DNA from: Candidula unifasciata
Taxonomy: Eukaryota > Mollusca > Gastropoda > Stylommatophora > Geomitridae
Direction: 5' to 3'
NCBI GenBank assembly: GCA_905116865.2
Contig: CAJHNH020003141.1
Span: forward strand, 17,360 to 81,359
DNA length: 64,000 nt
Shown here piece by piece: positions 31,868-42,121 of the stretch. Each line of letters opens with the position of its first letter. The first letter of the stretch is position 1. The notes under the pieces are model-generated. The model did no database searches. It was given only the letters and a program-made list of their open reading frames with translations, and was not told the DNA's origin. The position numbers were made by a program, and so were the translations under genes.

Positions 31868-32080
31868 AGTTAGTTGTGTATCCTTTACATTGCAGAACTA
31901 ACCCCTGCATTTTTTGGCTACTGTGTTGTTTTTTTCTAGGCAAATTTACATCCAGTAGTTTGCCATTGCTTTCTGGTCAGTCGGCTTCTCTATATCACTG
32001 TTAAAACCAGCGCAAGGCCCGCAGCTGGGATCAACCCCGGCATTAAAAAGCGCATTCACAATACCTAAGCCACAAACACT
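31868..32080 (-). mobile_element. SINE (GGATACGCAACTAA family)
   Basis: TTAGTTGTGTATCCTTTACA ... TACCTAAGCCACAAACACT; degraded box B. Confidence 0.75.
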
Positions 32081-32124
32081 ATTGGCAACCTTACGGAATA
32101 TAAAATTGTTTAAACATAGCTCGT

Positions 32125-32730
32125 CTTCTAACGGTATAGAGGACTGCCAGAGAAGTCTAGTGATCTCTCTAACGGTATAGAGGACTGCCAGAGAAGTCTA
32201 GTGATCTCTCTAACGGTATAGAGGACCGCCAGAGAAGTCTAGTCATCTCTCTACCGGTATAGAGGACCGCCAGAGAAGTCTAGTCATCTCTCTACCGGTA
32301 TAGAGGACCGCCAGAGAAGTCTAGTCATCTCTCTACCGGTATAGAGGACTGCCAGAGAAGTCTAGTCATCTCTCTACCGGTATAGAGGACTGCCAGAGAA
32401 GTCTAGTGATCTCTCTAACGGTATAGAGGACCGCCAGAGAAGTCTAGTCATCTCTCTACCGGTATAGAGGACCGCCAGAGAAGTCTAGTCATCTCTCTAC
32501 CGGTATAGAGGACTGCCAGAGAAGTCTAGTCATCTCTCTACCGGTATACAGGACTGCCAGAGAAGTCTAGTCATCTCTCTAACGGTATAGAGGACTGCCA
32601 GAGAAGTCTAGTGATCTCTCTAATGGTATAGAGGACTGCCAGAGAAGTCTAGTGATCTCTCTAATGGTATAGAGGACTGCCAGAGAAGTCTAGTGATCTC
32701 TCTAACGGTATAGAGGACTGCCAGAGAGAT
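32125..32730. repeat. 41-bp minisatellite, about 15 copies
   Basis: Unit GTCTAGTGATCTCTCTAACG + GTATAGAGGACTGCCAGAGAA. It runs directly into the 3' end of an antisense LINE (32710-33060), whose terminal sequence matches the unit. Confidence 0.95.
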
Positions 32731-33060
32731 CGCTAAACTTCTCTGTCAGCAGTTCTGTTTCTGGCTTTGTTTTATTCCAGTCCGCTATCAGTCAGGGACT
32801 GTTGGATGCTGTCTTCAGCAGACCCTGGGTTGCTTTGGAGTGGTTCCCTGGTTCTTAGCCTCCCATGCTTGCTATGATTGTAGATTTTCTCCCATTCTGC
32901 ATACATGACCAAACCATTATAACTGTGACTGATCCACTCAAGTTTGTAAGGCCTGGGTTTCAAGATCTTGAGGTATTGTCTGATTGTGAACTTTGTCCCT
33001 TCTTGTAACTTGGATCACCTTTCTCAGATCTTGTGTAAACATACAGCTGTCAAATGTTAG
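32710..33060 (-). mobile_element. LINE 3' end, same family as 9468-11147
   Basis: Minus-strand nucleotide match to 10790-11100: GATCACCTTTCTCAGATCTT, CATTCTGCATACATGACC, GTTCCCTGGTTCTTAGCCTC, CCAGAGAGATCGC. Its 3' end is continuous with a 41-bp minisatellite. Confidence 0.75.
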
Positions 33061-33107
33061 GTTTTTTTTAACCATGTCCTGCAAATGATATGCATTTTTT
33101 CTTTGGT

Positions 33108-33394
33108 TATTTTCTCCGAGTAGGTTCTGGGGCTGCATTGTGGGAAGAACAAGAATAGAGCCACTGCCTCCCCAACAAGCATGTTGTAGTTGACCAACTG
33201 GGGACATTCTTGGAAGTCGGAGTACACCTGCTTGAGAGGCAAGAACCCAAGAGTCTGCATACAAATAAGCCAGATGTGTGAAACGGATGTGCATGCAACA
33301 CGGGGGTTCTAGACAAGACTAAAGTCCTGAGGTTGATGAACACCCAGAACTTTCGACAGGAATTAAAAGCCAGTGAACATGAAGAAGAAGGTAG
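33108..33394 (+). repeat. GAA-tailed repeat, near-complete copy
   Basis: In element order: TTCTGGGGCTGCATTGTGGG, CACTGCCTCCCCAACAAGCA, GAAGTCGGAGTACACCTGCT, AGCCAGATGTGTGAAACGGA, AACACCCAGAACTTTCGACA, then CATGAAGAAGAAG. About 290 bp, GAA tail, no clear tRNA head. About 28 copies or pieces are seen. It behaves like a SINE or LINE-derived non-autonomous retroelement. Confidence 0.82.
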
Positions 33395-33594
33395 TTATTT
33401 CATGGCTAAAAAATATTGTAAGGTATACCTACATCAAAGGTTACTGACATTTTTGTGTCAGACACAATATTAATGCAACAGAATTCTTTGGTGTCCTGTT
33501 TCTTTATCTCTCACTGTAGCACAAACATCAACCGACTCGCGCCAAATCTTGTATGACTTGTTCGTGATTAAGATTATTTTTTTCCCTCACTCAG

Positions 33595-33925
33595 GGGTAC
33601 GAGGGAAGGAATGAGCAGACTGGCTTGCTGGCAGGGCCAGAGTAAACACAGGAAAACCAATGGACCCGGCTGATGCTCTCAATGCTATCAAGAAGATAGG
33701 ACAAGTAGATGATTCAGGAGATGATGATGATTCAGCGACCTTACAAGACTACAATAACTTTATGCCAAAAGAAGTGTTGCCAGACATAAACACTATACAG
33801 GTAGCCAAACAAGAATAATAAACCAACACAGGGCTGGTGTTATTATGCCACATGCTGAGGGAGATATTGAAGATGGAATCCGAGCACTTTTATGGACATG
33901 TCCCGTGTGCAAGAAGGGTGATTGG
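33595..33925 (+). mobile_element. Possible RNase H LINE fragment
   Basis: GYEGRNEQTGLLAGPE resembles an RNase H end (G.EGNE.AD.LAG). MDPADALNAIKKIGQVDDSG follows after a frameshift. Weak; no homologue in the window. Confidence 0.35.
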
Positions 33926-34044
33926 TTGATTAACTAACTAGCTGGATTTTGTGGCTACGTCTCACCAACCCTTCTTAGTCAATTTTACATTATATGTTGT
34001 GGGTTACAATTCTCTGCCAATTTCATAGACCCCAGGACATAAAA

Positions 34045-34230
34045 GAGACTTCTTTTTCTTTATGTTCACTGGCTGTAAACTTGGGCGGAAAGTTCTGGTT
34101 GTTCATCCACTTCCGGACGTTAGTCTTGTTTCTGAAATTGAGTTCTACATGCATATGTGGATGTCCAAAAGTGAACAAAAAGCCAGGACTTTGCATCAGC
34201 GTTTACAGATGATAAACATGAAGAAAAAGA
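34045..34230. repeat. Two GAA-tailed repeat pieces in inverted orientation
   Basis: An antisense piece (TTCTTTATGTTCACTGGCTG, 34045-34150) meets a sense piece (TGGATGTCCAAAAGTGAACA, 34151-34230), making a head-to-head palindromic junction. Confidence 0.6.
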
Positions 34231-34239
34231 ATCTTTAGC

Positions 34240-34455
34240 TAGACAGGCCTTTCACACAGCTGAACCAACAGTTAATCCTTTCACACAGCTGAACCAATAG
34301 TTATGGGAAATCAACAGTTAATCCTTTCACACAGCTGAACCAACAGTTATAGGAAACCAACAGTTAATCCTTTCACACAGCTGAACCAACAGTTAATCCT
34401 TTCAGACAGCTGAACAAACAGTTATGGGAAACCAACAGTTATGGGAAACCAACAT
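34240..34455 (+). repeat. Irregular TTTCACACAGCTGAACCAAC tandem repeat
   Basis: About six units of 28-60 bp mixing CAACAGTTAATCC and CAACAGTTATGGGAAAC blocks. Confidence 0.8.
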
Positions 34456-34559
34456 ATAACTCCACTCATTTATAACATTAAAAGTCTCATCATTTATTTT
34501 TAAGATGAATATGAAAGCACACAGACATATATTCATTAATTTTCTGGGTGCAGGGTTTG

Positions 34560-34925
34560 TCTTCTGACCCATCAAAGATGCAAGCAGCGGGGAATGGAGA
34601 GTGAAAAGCAGTAAGGAAATTCATAATCTGTTTAAATCACCATTGATCACTGGCATCATGAGAGCTAATAGACTGAAATAGCTTGGGCACATTGAGAGAA
34701 TGTCAAATGACAGAGATGTAAAAACTATAAACAAGGGAGCTGAATGGTCGTAGACCACGAGGCAGACCAAGAAGACGATGGAGAGATAACATCCAGACAG
34801 ACCTGCAAACACTTGGTGTCACCATCTGGAAAGAGAAGGCTAACCAGAGAGATGAGTGGAGGTGGGTGATATCTGCCGCAATAACCCTCAAAGGCTCGGA
34901 ATGCTGAAGAAGAAGAAGAAGAAGG
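34560..34925 (+). mobile_element. LINE C-terminal end, (GAA)n tail
   Basis: RANRLK-stop-LGHIERMSNDRDVKT, RPRGRPRRRWRDNIQTDLQT, KANQRDEWRWV, then (GAA)5. Sense counterpart of 62435-62900, 28785 and 20352. Confidence 0.75.
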
Positions 34926-35339
34926 GTTTGTCCAATGGTTCGTTGGTGTCTTTCCAGATGGCAGTGCTACAAGGAGACGTGGGAATCAATGCACACAGCA
35001 ATGGCGAGTATGACCAGCAAAACCTGCTCGCGTTAAGACATGTTTTCTGTAATAGTAAACCTGGGAGACAATGTGTTGTCCATATGACATGCTCCCTCTT
35101 TCAGACCTTCAGCCTGCCTTGTACATGCCGAAGGAAAGGTAACACTAATGTGTCTGGAATAAAGGACACGACAGAAACTGCCCCATCAGAAGATTAGTGC
35201 TCAGTCTTTCCTCCTGTCGGACCTTTCTCCTAGATCAATTGCCAACCATGGCTCTTCAGAGCATGAGGCATGCTTCACCACAAAGACCCCCCAGAGAAGA
35301 CTCCAGTAAGGAATTATGACTACTGAAACCTGTATTACT

Positions 35340-35655
35340 GAACAGCTCCTCTCCGCATGGGTTCTGGGGTCCCATTGTCGTGTCGTGGGGGGGGGGGGGG
35401 GGGGGGGGGGGGAACAAGAAACAAGAACAGACCTACTGCCTCCCTAAACAAGCATGTCATAAGAGTGGACTAAGGGGTTCCTTTGGAGTGCATCTGCTTG
35501 AGAAGCAAGGAACCAACAGTCTGCATACACATACAATCTGTAAAACATGCACATGCAACAGGTTCTAAAACAAGACTAAAATCCAGAAGTGGACAAACAA
35601 CCAGAACTTCATGCCGGAGTTTACAGCCAGTGAATGTGAAGATAAATAACAGTTC
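35340..35655 (+). repeat. GAA-tailed repeat with a poly-G expansion in its head
   Basis: CGCATGGGTTCTGGGGTCCC, then about 25 G (35387-35412) where the family has a short G run, then CTACTGCCTCCCTAAACAAG and the rest of the element. Confidence 0.75.
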
Positions 35656-35703
35656 AGAACTAGTACAAGAAGATGCATACAGAAATAACATTTGTAAAAC
35701 ATC

Positions 35704-35826
35704 ATACAAATAACAGGTTTGCTTCATTATATAAATCTGAAATCATGAATGCATGATCATACAAATAACAGGTTTGCTTCATTATATAAATCTGAAATCA
35801 TGAATGCATGATCATACAAATAACAA
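35704..35826 (+). repeat. 55-bp tandem repeat, 2.2 copies
   Basis: Two identical copies of CATACAAATAACAGGTTTGC...GAATGCATGAT. Confidence 0.92.
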
Positions 35827-35936
35827 ATTAAAAATATTTAGTAAATATAATGCACTTAAAATGTGTGTATCATCATATGCCTGATATATTACTGGCATAA
35901 AAAGGGCCCTAACTTTACTTCTCTTTATTTAACCTT

Positions 35937-36081
35937 CTTCTTTTGCCTTTCTATCCCCCAATGGAGCATAGGCCCTCAACCAACTCACGTCAAGTCATTC
36001 TATACTTCACTATTACATGGAGCTCTCCCCATCTTTCTCACTTCATTCTCCAGCTCTCTTGTCCATGTGTTTTTTGGCCTT
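35937..36081 (-). mobile_element. 3' stub of the deleted-LINE family with 15-bp target duplication
   Basis: TCTTTATTTAACCTT is repeated exactly at 35922-35936 and 36082-36096. The insert matches 59590-59730 (CCCCCAATGGAGCATAGGCC, AACTCACGTCAAGTCATTCT). It sits just past the polyadenylation hexamer of the minus-strand gene. Confidence 0.88.
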
Positions 36082-36083
36082 TC

Positions 36084-36089
36084 TTTATT
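36084..36089 (-). terminator. Polyadenylation signal of the minus gene, within a duplicated target site
   Basis: AATAAA on the minus strand 65 nt after the stop at 36154. It lies inside a 15-bp direct repeat created by a LINE-fragment insertion, and the second copy of the hexamer is at 35924-35929. Confidence 0.5.
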
Positions 36090-36153
36090 TAACCTTACTT
36101 TACTATTTTTTTTTAAAAACAGTCATGAAGCTGAGTAATATGTACTACAGTTT

Positions 36154-36586
36154 TCACATAACAACACAACCATCCATTTCTGTTTCTGTGTCACTTAACA
36201 AAGCCTGCATCTTGTTGATGACATCTTCATTGTCTCCTAAATCCTCTTGAGACAACAACTCTGTCATCACAGATACAGTTTCCTCCAACTCCTGACTTCC
36301 CATTCTCATGCGGACATTCTTCCTTTTCACCCGTCCATGACACTGCCATGCCTTTTCACACAGCGACCTCGGCAGGTGAACTGCGGAACAGTTTTCTAAG
36401 AAGCTCAGGACAAAACGTAAGTCTTCGTGAAATTCAGCAGATTTGTAGTAAAGTCTATGAGCTCGAGGTATAAAAGCTCTTCCAACTTCATACGGATTGA
36501 CAGGCCATTGTGAGGAGTTCAGTCTTGACCAGGTGATACGTGGTTTGTACTGTGGGTTGCATATTGCCGCAATCTCTGCTCCCCAC
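36154..36586 (-). CDS. Terminal exon of unrecognised gene
   Basis: A 433-nt exon with acceptor ATGAAACAG, open for 143 codons to TGA; the other two frames close quickly. The join to the upstream exon keeps phase. Confidence 0.7.
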
Positions 36587-38549
36587 CTGTTTCATTCATA
36601 AATAATACAGCAGTATTAGTAAATAGAGAGCTGGAAATCAACGAAAACTCTAGACACAAAATTAGACAGTTTTGAAAATAAATGCCTTAGAAGAATACTA
36701 AATTTCAAATGGTCAGATTTTCGAACAAATACACAAATAAGGCAAGAATCCAGGCAAGAGTATGTGTCTAATTTTATACGAAAACGCCGCTGGAACTATG
36801 TCGGCCACGCCCTTAGAATGGATAAATCAAGACTTCCTTACCAAGCCCTCATTTGAACACCACAGGGGAAAAGATCTCGTGGAAGACCAAGGGAAACCCT
36901 ACGTAGAACTATCATCAGGGAAGGCTCGCTCATGGGCCTCTCAAACATCCAAGACCTACAACGGATTGCAACGAACCACCATGCATGGAGTCATGACCTC
37001 TGCCCTATGTGCCGCACTCAACACAAGAGGAAAGACTAACTAACTAACTAATTAGTAAATACATCAGTCACCCATGACTGTAAAATAAATTATGTAGCAG
37101 CATTAGTAAATACATCGATAAATCTTTCTCTTAGTTTTCACTGGCTGCAAACGGCCATGGCCACTGACTTAACCGTATGTGACAATTCCTCCCCAAGCAC
37201 AAAAATGGTTGACACATTCCGTTTCTGGGGACAGCTTTTATCGAGTTTGTTTTCTAGACAGCTGAGGTCCCCTGTGTCTTCCCGATTGGGCCTCCACGAT
37301 CAAATCATTACAAAGGCAGCGTGGTCTGGGCAGCCAAATCTATCAGTCATTATCCCGCCCCAACATAGCACAACCACAATACACACTAAAAGCGGAGTAC
37401 ATATAATCATTTATCAACTACCCAAAATCTAAGTACATCTAATTATTCATCAACTACCCAAAAGCGAAGTACATTTAACCATTTATCAACTAACCAAAAT
37501 CTAGGTACATCTAATTATTCATCAACTACCCAAAATCTAAGTATATGTAATTATTTATCAACTACCCAAAAGTGAAGTACATTTAATCATTTATCAACTA
37601 CCCAAAAGTGAAGTAAATTTAACCATTTATCTACTACCCAAAAAAATGTACATATAATGATTTATCAACTACCCAAAAGCGAAGTACATATAATAATTTA
37701 TTAACTACCCAAACTCGAAGTACATCTAATCCACATCAGTACTTTTCCCATCTAAAAATAGGTGGCGTTACTCACATCAAAGTGTCTATTAGAGTGGCCT
37801 GAAAATAAATGATACCACGAGAAAACAAGCCATGACCTCCACACTTCAGAACACAAGGGTAGAGAAGTCAGTAGAAAAACCTCCCCGTGGGCGTTCGAGA
37901 CCATATGGGGGGCTTCCTTGTAAGTCAGATGGCATATGCCCAAAAGGCAAGGAACAACCAAATGCACACAAATAATCCAGTAAAAACGGATGTGCACTTA
38001 AAACTCAGGCCCTGGCACAAAGCCAAAGTCCAAATGGACGAACAGCCAGGACTTTCCACCGGAGCTTACAGACGGTTAACAAACAAAGAAGAAGAAGTAG
38101 TGCTGAAAATGGTGCCGGTACGCATACCACCAGAACAAAAACCTGGCTAATACCAATAGTGAGAAGAAGGGGGATAAACTAAATAACTACACAGGGGTGT
38201 CATACATCTTAAATATAAATAAATACATGGTACACAAGAGCAGCACATCATGTTACCTGTCACATGTCCTACACCAAGGCTTGTTAGGGTCCCCGCTAAA
38301 CTGACTGCAGTTTTGCTGACAGGCCGGCAGTGAGCCAACAGATCTTCGCATCATTTTATGAATCTGAGAGATTTTTCTATGCACATGTACAGCAAGGACT
38401 TTGGACGTTTCTCTGATAGCGATGCTGGCGCACAACCAGTTACGCATTTGTGGGTTGGTTGTTTCCAAGTTGACTATCTCTTGTCTTGATGTCAGCTGTC
38501 CCATAATAGCAATTCTATGGAGACAGTGAACACCAATACAAGCAAACAT
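36154..38549 (-). CDS. 3' part of an unrecognised gene, at least two exons
   Basis: On the minus strand the terminal exon is 36586-36154 (143 codons plus TGA) and the previous exon ends at 38257. The donor after GDPNKPWCRTCD is GTAACA, and the split Arg codon joins in frame to WGAEIAAICNPQYK. The upstream exon begins either at 38514 (acceptor CATAG) or at an ATG at 38549. Seen: cysteines spaced C-x3-C-x11-C-x2-C (ACQQNCSQFSGDPNKPWCRTC), suggesting metal binding, then a Trp/Tyr-rich region (WPVNPYEVGRAFIPRAHRLYY), a helix-like LRFVLSFLENC and an acidic end. I do not recognise the family. The 1.67 kb intron holds a LINE tail, a minisatellite and a GAA-tailed repeat. AATAAA lies 65 nt past the stop. 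Upstream exons were not found, so the gene is probably 5' incomplete in this reading. Confidence 0.68.
36640..37050 (+). mobile_element. LINE C-terminal end, (TAAC)n tail
   Basis: KLDSFENKCLRRILNFKWSD, RKRRWNYVGHALRMDKSRLP, GKRSRGRPRETLRRTI, then GACTAACTAACTAACTAA. In the intron of the minus-strand gene, opposite orientation. Confidence 0.75.
37175..37395 (+). repeat. Unknown coding-like repeat fragment
   Basis: [20 protein letters not shown] ... PNLSVIIPPQHSTTTIHT. Its homologue lies on the opposite strand at 51960-52250. Family not recognised. Confidence 0.5.
37390..37735 (+). repeat. About 36-bp tandem repeat, 9-10 copies
   Basis: Unit TTTATCAACTACCCAAAAGC + GAAGTACATATAATCA; in the intron of the minus-strand gene. 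Confidence 0.92.
37880..38098 (+). repeat. GAA-tailed repeat
   Basis: CTTCCTTGTAAGTCAGATGG, GGACTTTCCACCGGAGCTTA, AAACAAAGAAGAAGAAG; the head is shortened. Confidence 0.65.
38257..38514 (-). CDS. Penultimate exon of unrecognised gene
   Basis: Reads IAIMGQLTSRQEIVNLETTN... and ends in the CRTCD motif at a GTAACA donor. The 5' limit is uncertain: CATAG acceptor at 38515, or an ATG at 38549. A SINE lies immediately upstream from 38569. Confidence 0.65.
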
Positions 38550-38568
38550 TTTATCAAAAGTTGTATAG

Positions 38569-38800
38569 TTAGTTGTGTAACCTTTACAGTACGTTGCAGA
38601 ACCAACCCCAGCATTTTGTTACTGTTTGTGATTTCACTAGGCAATTTTACATTCACTGCTTTTCAGATGGTTGGCTTTTGATACCAATGTTGAAAGCAAT
38701 GAAAGCAGTCTGCTGCCAAATCACCCGCAGCTGGGGTTAAACCCAACACTCTGGAATTATAAAGCGCGGATCACAATGCCTAAACCACAGACACCGACTG
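38569..38800 (-). mobile_element. SINE (GGATACGCAACTAA family)
   Basis: TTAGTTGTGTAACCTTTACA ... AATGCCTAAACCACAGACAC, directly upstream of the known exons of the unrecognised minus-strand gene. Confidence 0.75.
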
Positions 38801-38814
38801 AGATTTCATGAACT

Positions 38815-39185
38815 AACATTTCTCAACTCCATGTGTTCCGATCACATGCCACACGAAACCACTCTGTCCCAGTTAGTTCCTACTGACACAACAGACATTT
38901 CTAAACCCCATGTGTCTCACCCACGTTTCACACGAACCCACTCTGTCCCAGTTAGTTCCTACTGACAGGACAGATATTTCTCAACTCCATGTGTCTCACC
39001 CACATGCCACACGAACCCACTCTGTCCAAGTTAGTTCCTACTGACACGACGGACATTTCTCAACTTCATGTGTCCCACCCACATGCTACATGAACCCACT
39101 CTGTCCGAGTTAGTTCCTACTGACATGACGAACATTTCTCAACTTCATGTGTCCCACCCACATGCTACATGAACCCACTCTTATC
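38815..39185 (+). repeat. About 76-bp tandem repeat, five copies
   Basis: Unit ACATTTCTCAACTCCATGTG, CCACACGAACCCACTCTGTC, AGTTAGTTCCTACTGACA. Confidence 0.93.
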
Positions 39186-39423
39186 AGTTGTCACTTAAAC
39201 TCCTTCTACTTTGTGCTGCTATTATCCCTTTTCTCCAAGCCCAACAATTTATAACAGGTATCATGAGAAAAATTGAAATAAGATGTCTTAACTCTTTCTA
39301 TCCTAAACAACACACCAAGTGTGCGTAGCTAATATATGTGTGCATCAATGCAAAACATGCTGCGTTATTTATTGCAAGTTTGGACAGGGTATGCAAAAGA
39401 AATCTGACCAAATATTTTTAGTC

Positions 39424-39700
39424 GAGTTGAGTCGAGTCAAGAATTGACATAACAGCACTCGGGGCATTCCCACGTGTGCTCTGTCTTCATCCTCAGCAGC
39501 CAGCGCAGAGTTCCAATACTGATGGTACCGGTCACAATCTGGTTATATGTCCGTCTTGCCTTTCCTCTGAGTGTAGTGAGCCGGCCAGACCCTCTGCTTA
39601 CACCCAGGTATATCATTCTCTCCAGGCCATAATAATCTTGTTTCTCTAATAATTCTGTGGCTTGTTCCCAAAAGGACTTTGCTTACAACTGTCTTGGGTG
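39424..39700 (-). mobile_element. RNase H LINE 3' end fragment
   Basis: GAATTGACATAACAGCACTC, GGGGCATTCCCACGTG and CAGCAGCCAGCGCAGAGTTC, same terminus. Tail of GAGTTGAGTCGAGTCAA at its border. Confidence 0.7.
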
Positions 39701-39704
39701 TGAT

Positions 39705-40818
39705 TTAACTCTTTAAGGCCCAAACAACGGTCTGAGCGTAGTTTGAGAAGTTCCGTTCTGCCCAAACAACAGTGTCATCGTTAATCGTGTATCTCTTACA
39801 TTTTGCTTCGCATGCGCGTTCGTACTAGTTTCTAATGTTTGGAGGTACGAATAACCTATTCAGGGAAAGTCACTCTACCGAAATCCTTTTAGTTTCACTT
39901 CTTGGACTAAAACACACGTGGATAATTTGAGAGAAAAAAAACATCAATTTTTTTTTACAGTTTATTTTCTAAGTTCGTTTTTGAGTGCACTGAATACCAA
40001 TGTTCTAACCACAAGAACAGGTCGCAGAATGCGTCTTTCTGCGGCCGAAGCTCTGAAATTGTTTCAGTCAGATGTTTTTAATTGTGAAAATGATTAAAAA
40101 AATTTAGATTTTTCGGAAAGTGATTCAGACAGTGAATTTTCACCAGTGAAGCTGAGCGATCAGCTGTTCGGAATCTAGCGATTCTGACGAGTTTATTGCA
40201 CAGACAATGTCCCATACTACCGTATTTATGGTGTAAGAGAAGGATAGTGCTCTAAACAAAGAGATAGTACTATACTATGGCTAAGCTACATTGAAATCAT
40301 CGCAGCTACAGTCTGTAAATAACTGTACAAAGTGAATAGTAAATAGTGTGTGTGTTATGGCTCATTTTTCTGCCATTTTTTCTCTGAAATTTTGCTTAGC
40401 ACTCGGTGGGAACTAAGAGCACCTGAGTAATAAACTAACCCAGAAAGTTATCATAACTTTAGAATATGTTAGAAAATTGAACAAACTTTGAAGTTTTGTT
40501 CTCAAATTTGGATATTTACTATTCTTTTGACTGCAAAACCATGGTAAGTGAAGAATTATTTTGTGAAATGTTGTCCTTGTGAAATTAACACTTGCTGAAT
40601 TCTTCTTTTCCACTAACTATAACAAAATTAAACAAACACTTATCATCAGATTCAGAATGTACACTCATTTCTCGTTTAAAAAATATATACTGTTATAGGG
40701 ATTAGAAGTATATTACAGTCTCTACAGCCTTTCTTGTACACCCACCCCTCTGCCATTTTTGTAAAGGGAAATTAATGTGGGCCAAGTCTGTCAAAATTCA
40801 TGGGCCTGAAAGAGTTAA
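39705..40818 (+). mobile_element. piggyBac-type remnant
   Basis: TTAA borders and inverted ends CTCTTTAAGGCCC / GGGCCTGAAAGAG. Around 40030-40200 a broken frame reads RMRLSAAEALKLFQSDVF then an acidic stretch (SESDSDSEFSPVKL), like the acidic N-terminus of piggyBac transposases. Several stops follow and no DDE catalytic region is visible. Confidence 0.65.
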
Positions 40819-40925
40819 GACAGAAATTGTAATACGAAATTTAGATAATCTTAGATCTAACATTGTATCATTAAAATTGATAAAATAGTGGATAGAGAGC
40901 CTAAATGTTACAATGAAGATATTTC

Positions 40926-41359
40926 GGCTCTCCTTTAAATAACGGTCGCTAGTTGGAAAGCCGATGGTCGCTTAGTTGGAGTTCACTCCCTTGGCTGCAG
41001 TGCAAATATGGAGCGGACAAGTCACGAATCAAAAAAGAAAGTGAGGTCGACATGTCTGCTAGAGCTAGACCACGCCCCTAACCCTACCCCTAACCCTACC
41101 CCTAACCGTACCCCTACCCCTACCCTACACCCTACCCCTAACCGTACCCCTACCCCTAACCGTACCCCTAACCCTAACCCTACCCCTAACCCTAATCAAA
41201 ATCCTAACCCAAACCCTAACCCTAGGATGACAGGTAACTATATCATTTGTTTCGTTCCCTCTTTACCACTCCGTATTTGCACTGCAACCAAGGGAGTGAA
41301 CTCCTACTACTAAGCGACCGTCGGCTTTCCAGCTAGCGACCGTTGTTTAAAGGAGAGCC
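40926..41359. mobile_element. TIR transposon enclosing telomere-like repeats (copy 2)
   Basis: A 434-bp element with ends of about 95 bp (40926-41020 and 41266-41359) that are inverted repeats starting GGCTCTCCTTTAAA, related to copy 1 (shared GGCTCTCCTTT, CTCCCTTGGCTGCA and GTCACGAATCAAA). Flanks GATATTTC and GTTATTTC match at 7 of 8 bases. The interior, 41072-41225, is a degenerate CCCTAACCC/CCCTACCCC array. Confidence 0.9.
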
Positions 41360-41832
41360 GTTATTTCAATCAAACTGATTGTTCACTCATTGTATTCATA
41401 TTCACTGTAACTATGTTTTGTCTTGAACTCCAACGACACATTTCAAATATGCTAGTATATTATTAATAATTACTTACATAATTAAATAAGTAGGAAACTC
41501 TTACTAAGTACTAAGTTTTAGTTTTACTTTTGAGTATTGGGGTATTCAGTGAGAGCAAAGCAAGAGTTGAGACAAACAAATTAAATTAAAACTACTGCAA
41601 TAAATAACGGCACACTTAAATAATTATTAATTATTATTTACCTAATAAAACAATCTGATCTTTAAAACAACTATTCCGACATCCAAGAGTCACTTTCACT
41701 ACGAAGTTTCACTTTGCTACAAGTCAGATGTGGATTGTTGACATCGGTGGAAGACGCTGCCTAGTCCAGGGCTTCTCAAAGCAGTGGAGTCGCGACCCCG
41801 TTTTGACACAATATTAGTTGGATTATATAAAT

Positions 41833-41999
41833 CAGTGGCTCTCAGCCTTACCTAATACCGCGACTCTTTAATCCAGCTCCCTCATGTTGTGGCGACCCAC
41901 AAACAATTATTTTTCTTTATAACTTCAACGAATATGCGTTTTCCGATGGTCTTAGACGATCCCCGTGAAAGTGTTGTTCGACCCACCGGAGAACCGCTG
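41833..41999. mobile_element. SPIN-like hAT MITE nested in another hAT-like element
   Basis: CAGTGGCTCTCAGCC ... GGAGAACCGCTG with TTCCGATGGTCTTAGACGAT inside. Flanking duplication ATATAAAT / ATCTAAAT (7 of 8). Confidence 0.88.
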
Positions 42000-42121
42000 A
42001 TCTAAATATTCGTTTAGTACAAACTGTACTACAATTTCTGTCATAATTACAATTCCCACACTATCCCCCACCAAAAGGATGTGAATAAAGCTTAATTTGA
42101 AACAGTAATAAAAATTACTTA

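Noticed and set aside
33595..33660. Candidate last exon of NECAP (after CTCACTCAG at 33592)
   Set aside because: The peptide does not resemble NECAP, while 26146-26197 supplies the conserved WVQF end in the correct phase.
41008..41313. Pro/Asn/Thr repeat protein
   Set aside because: Reading of the CCCTAACCC-type array inside a transposon.
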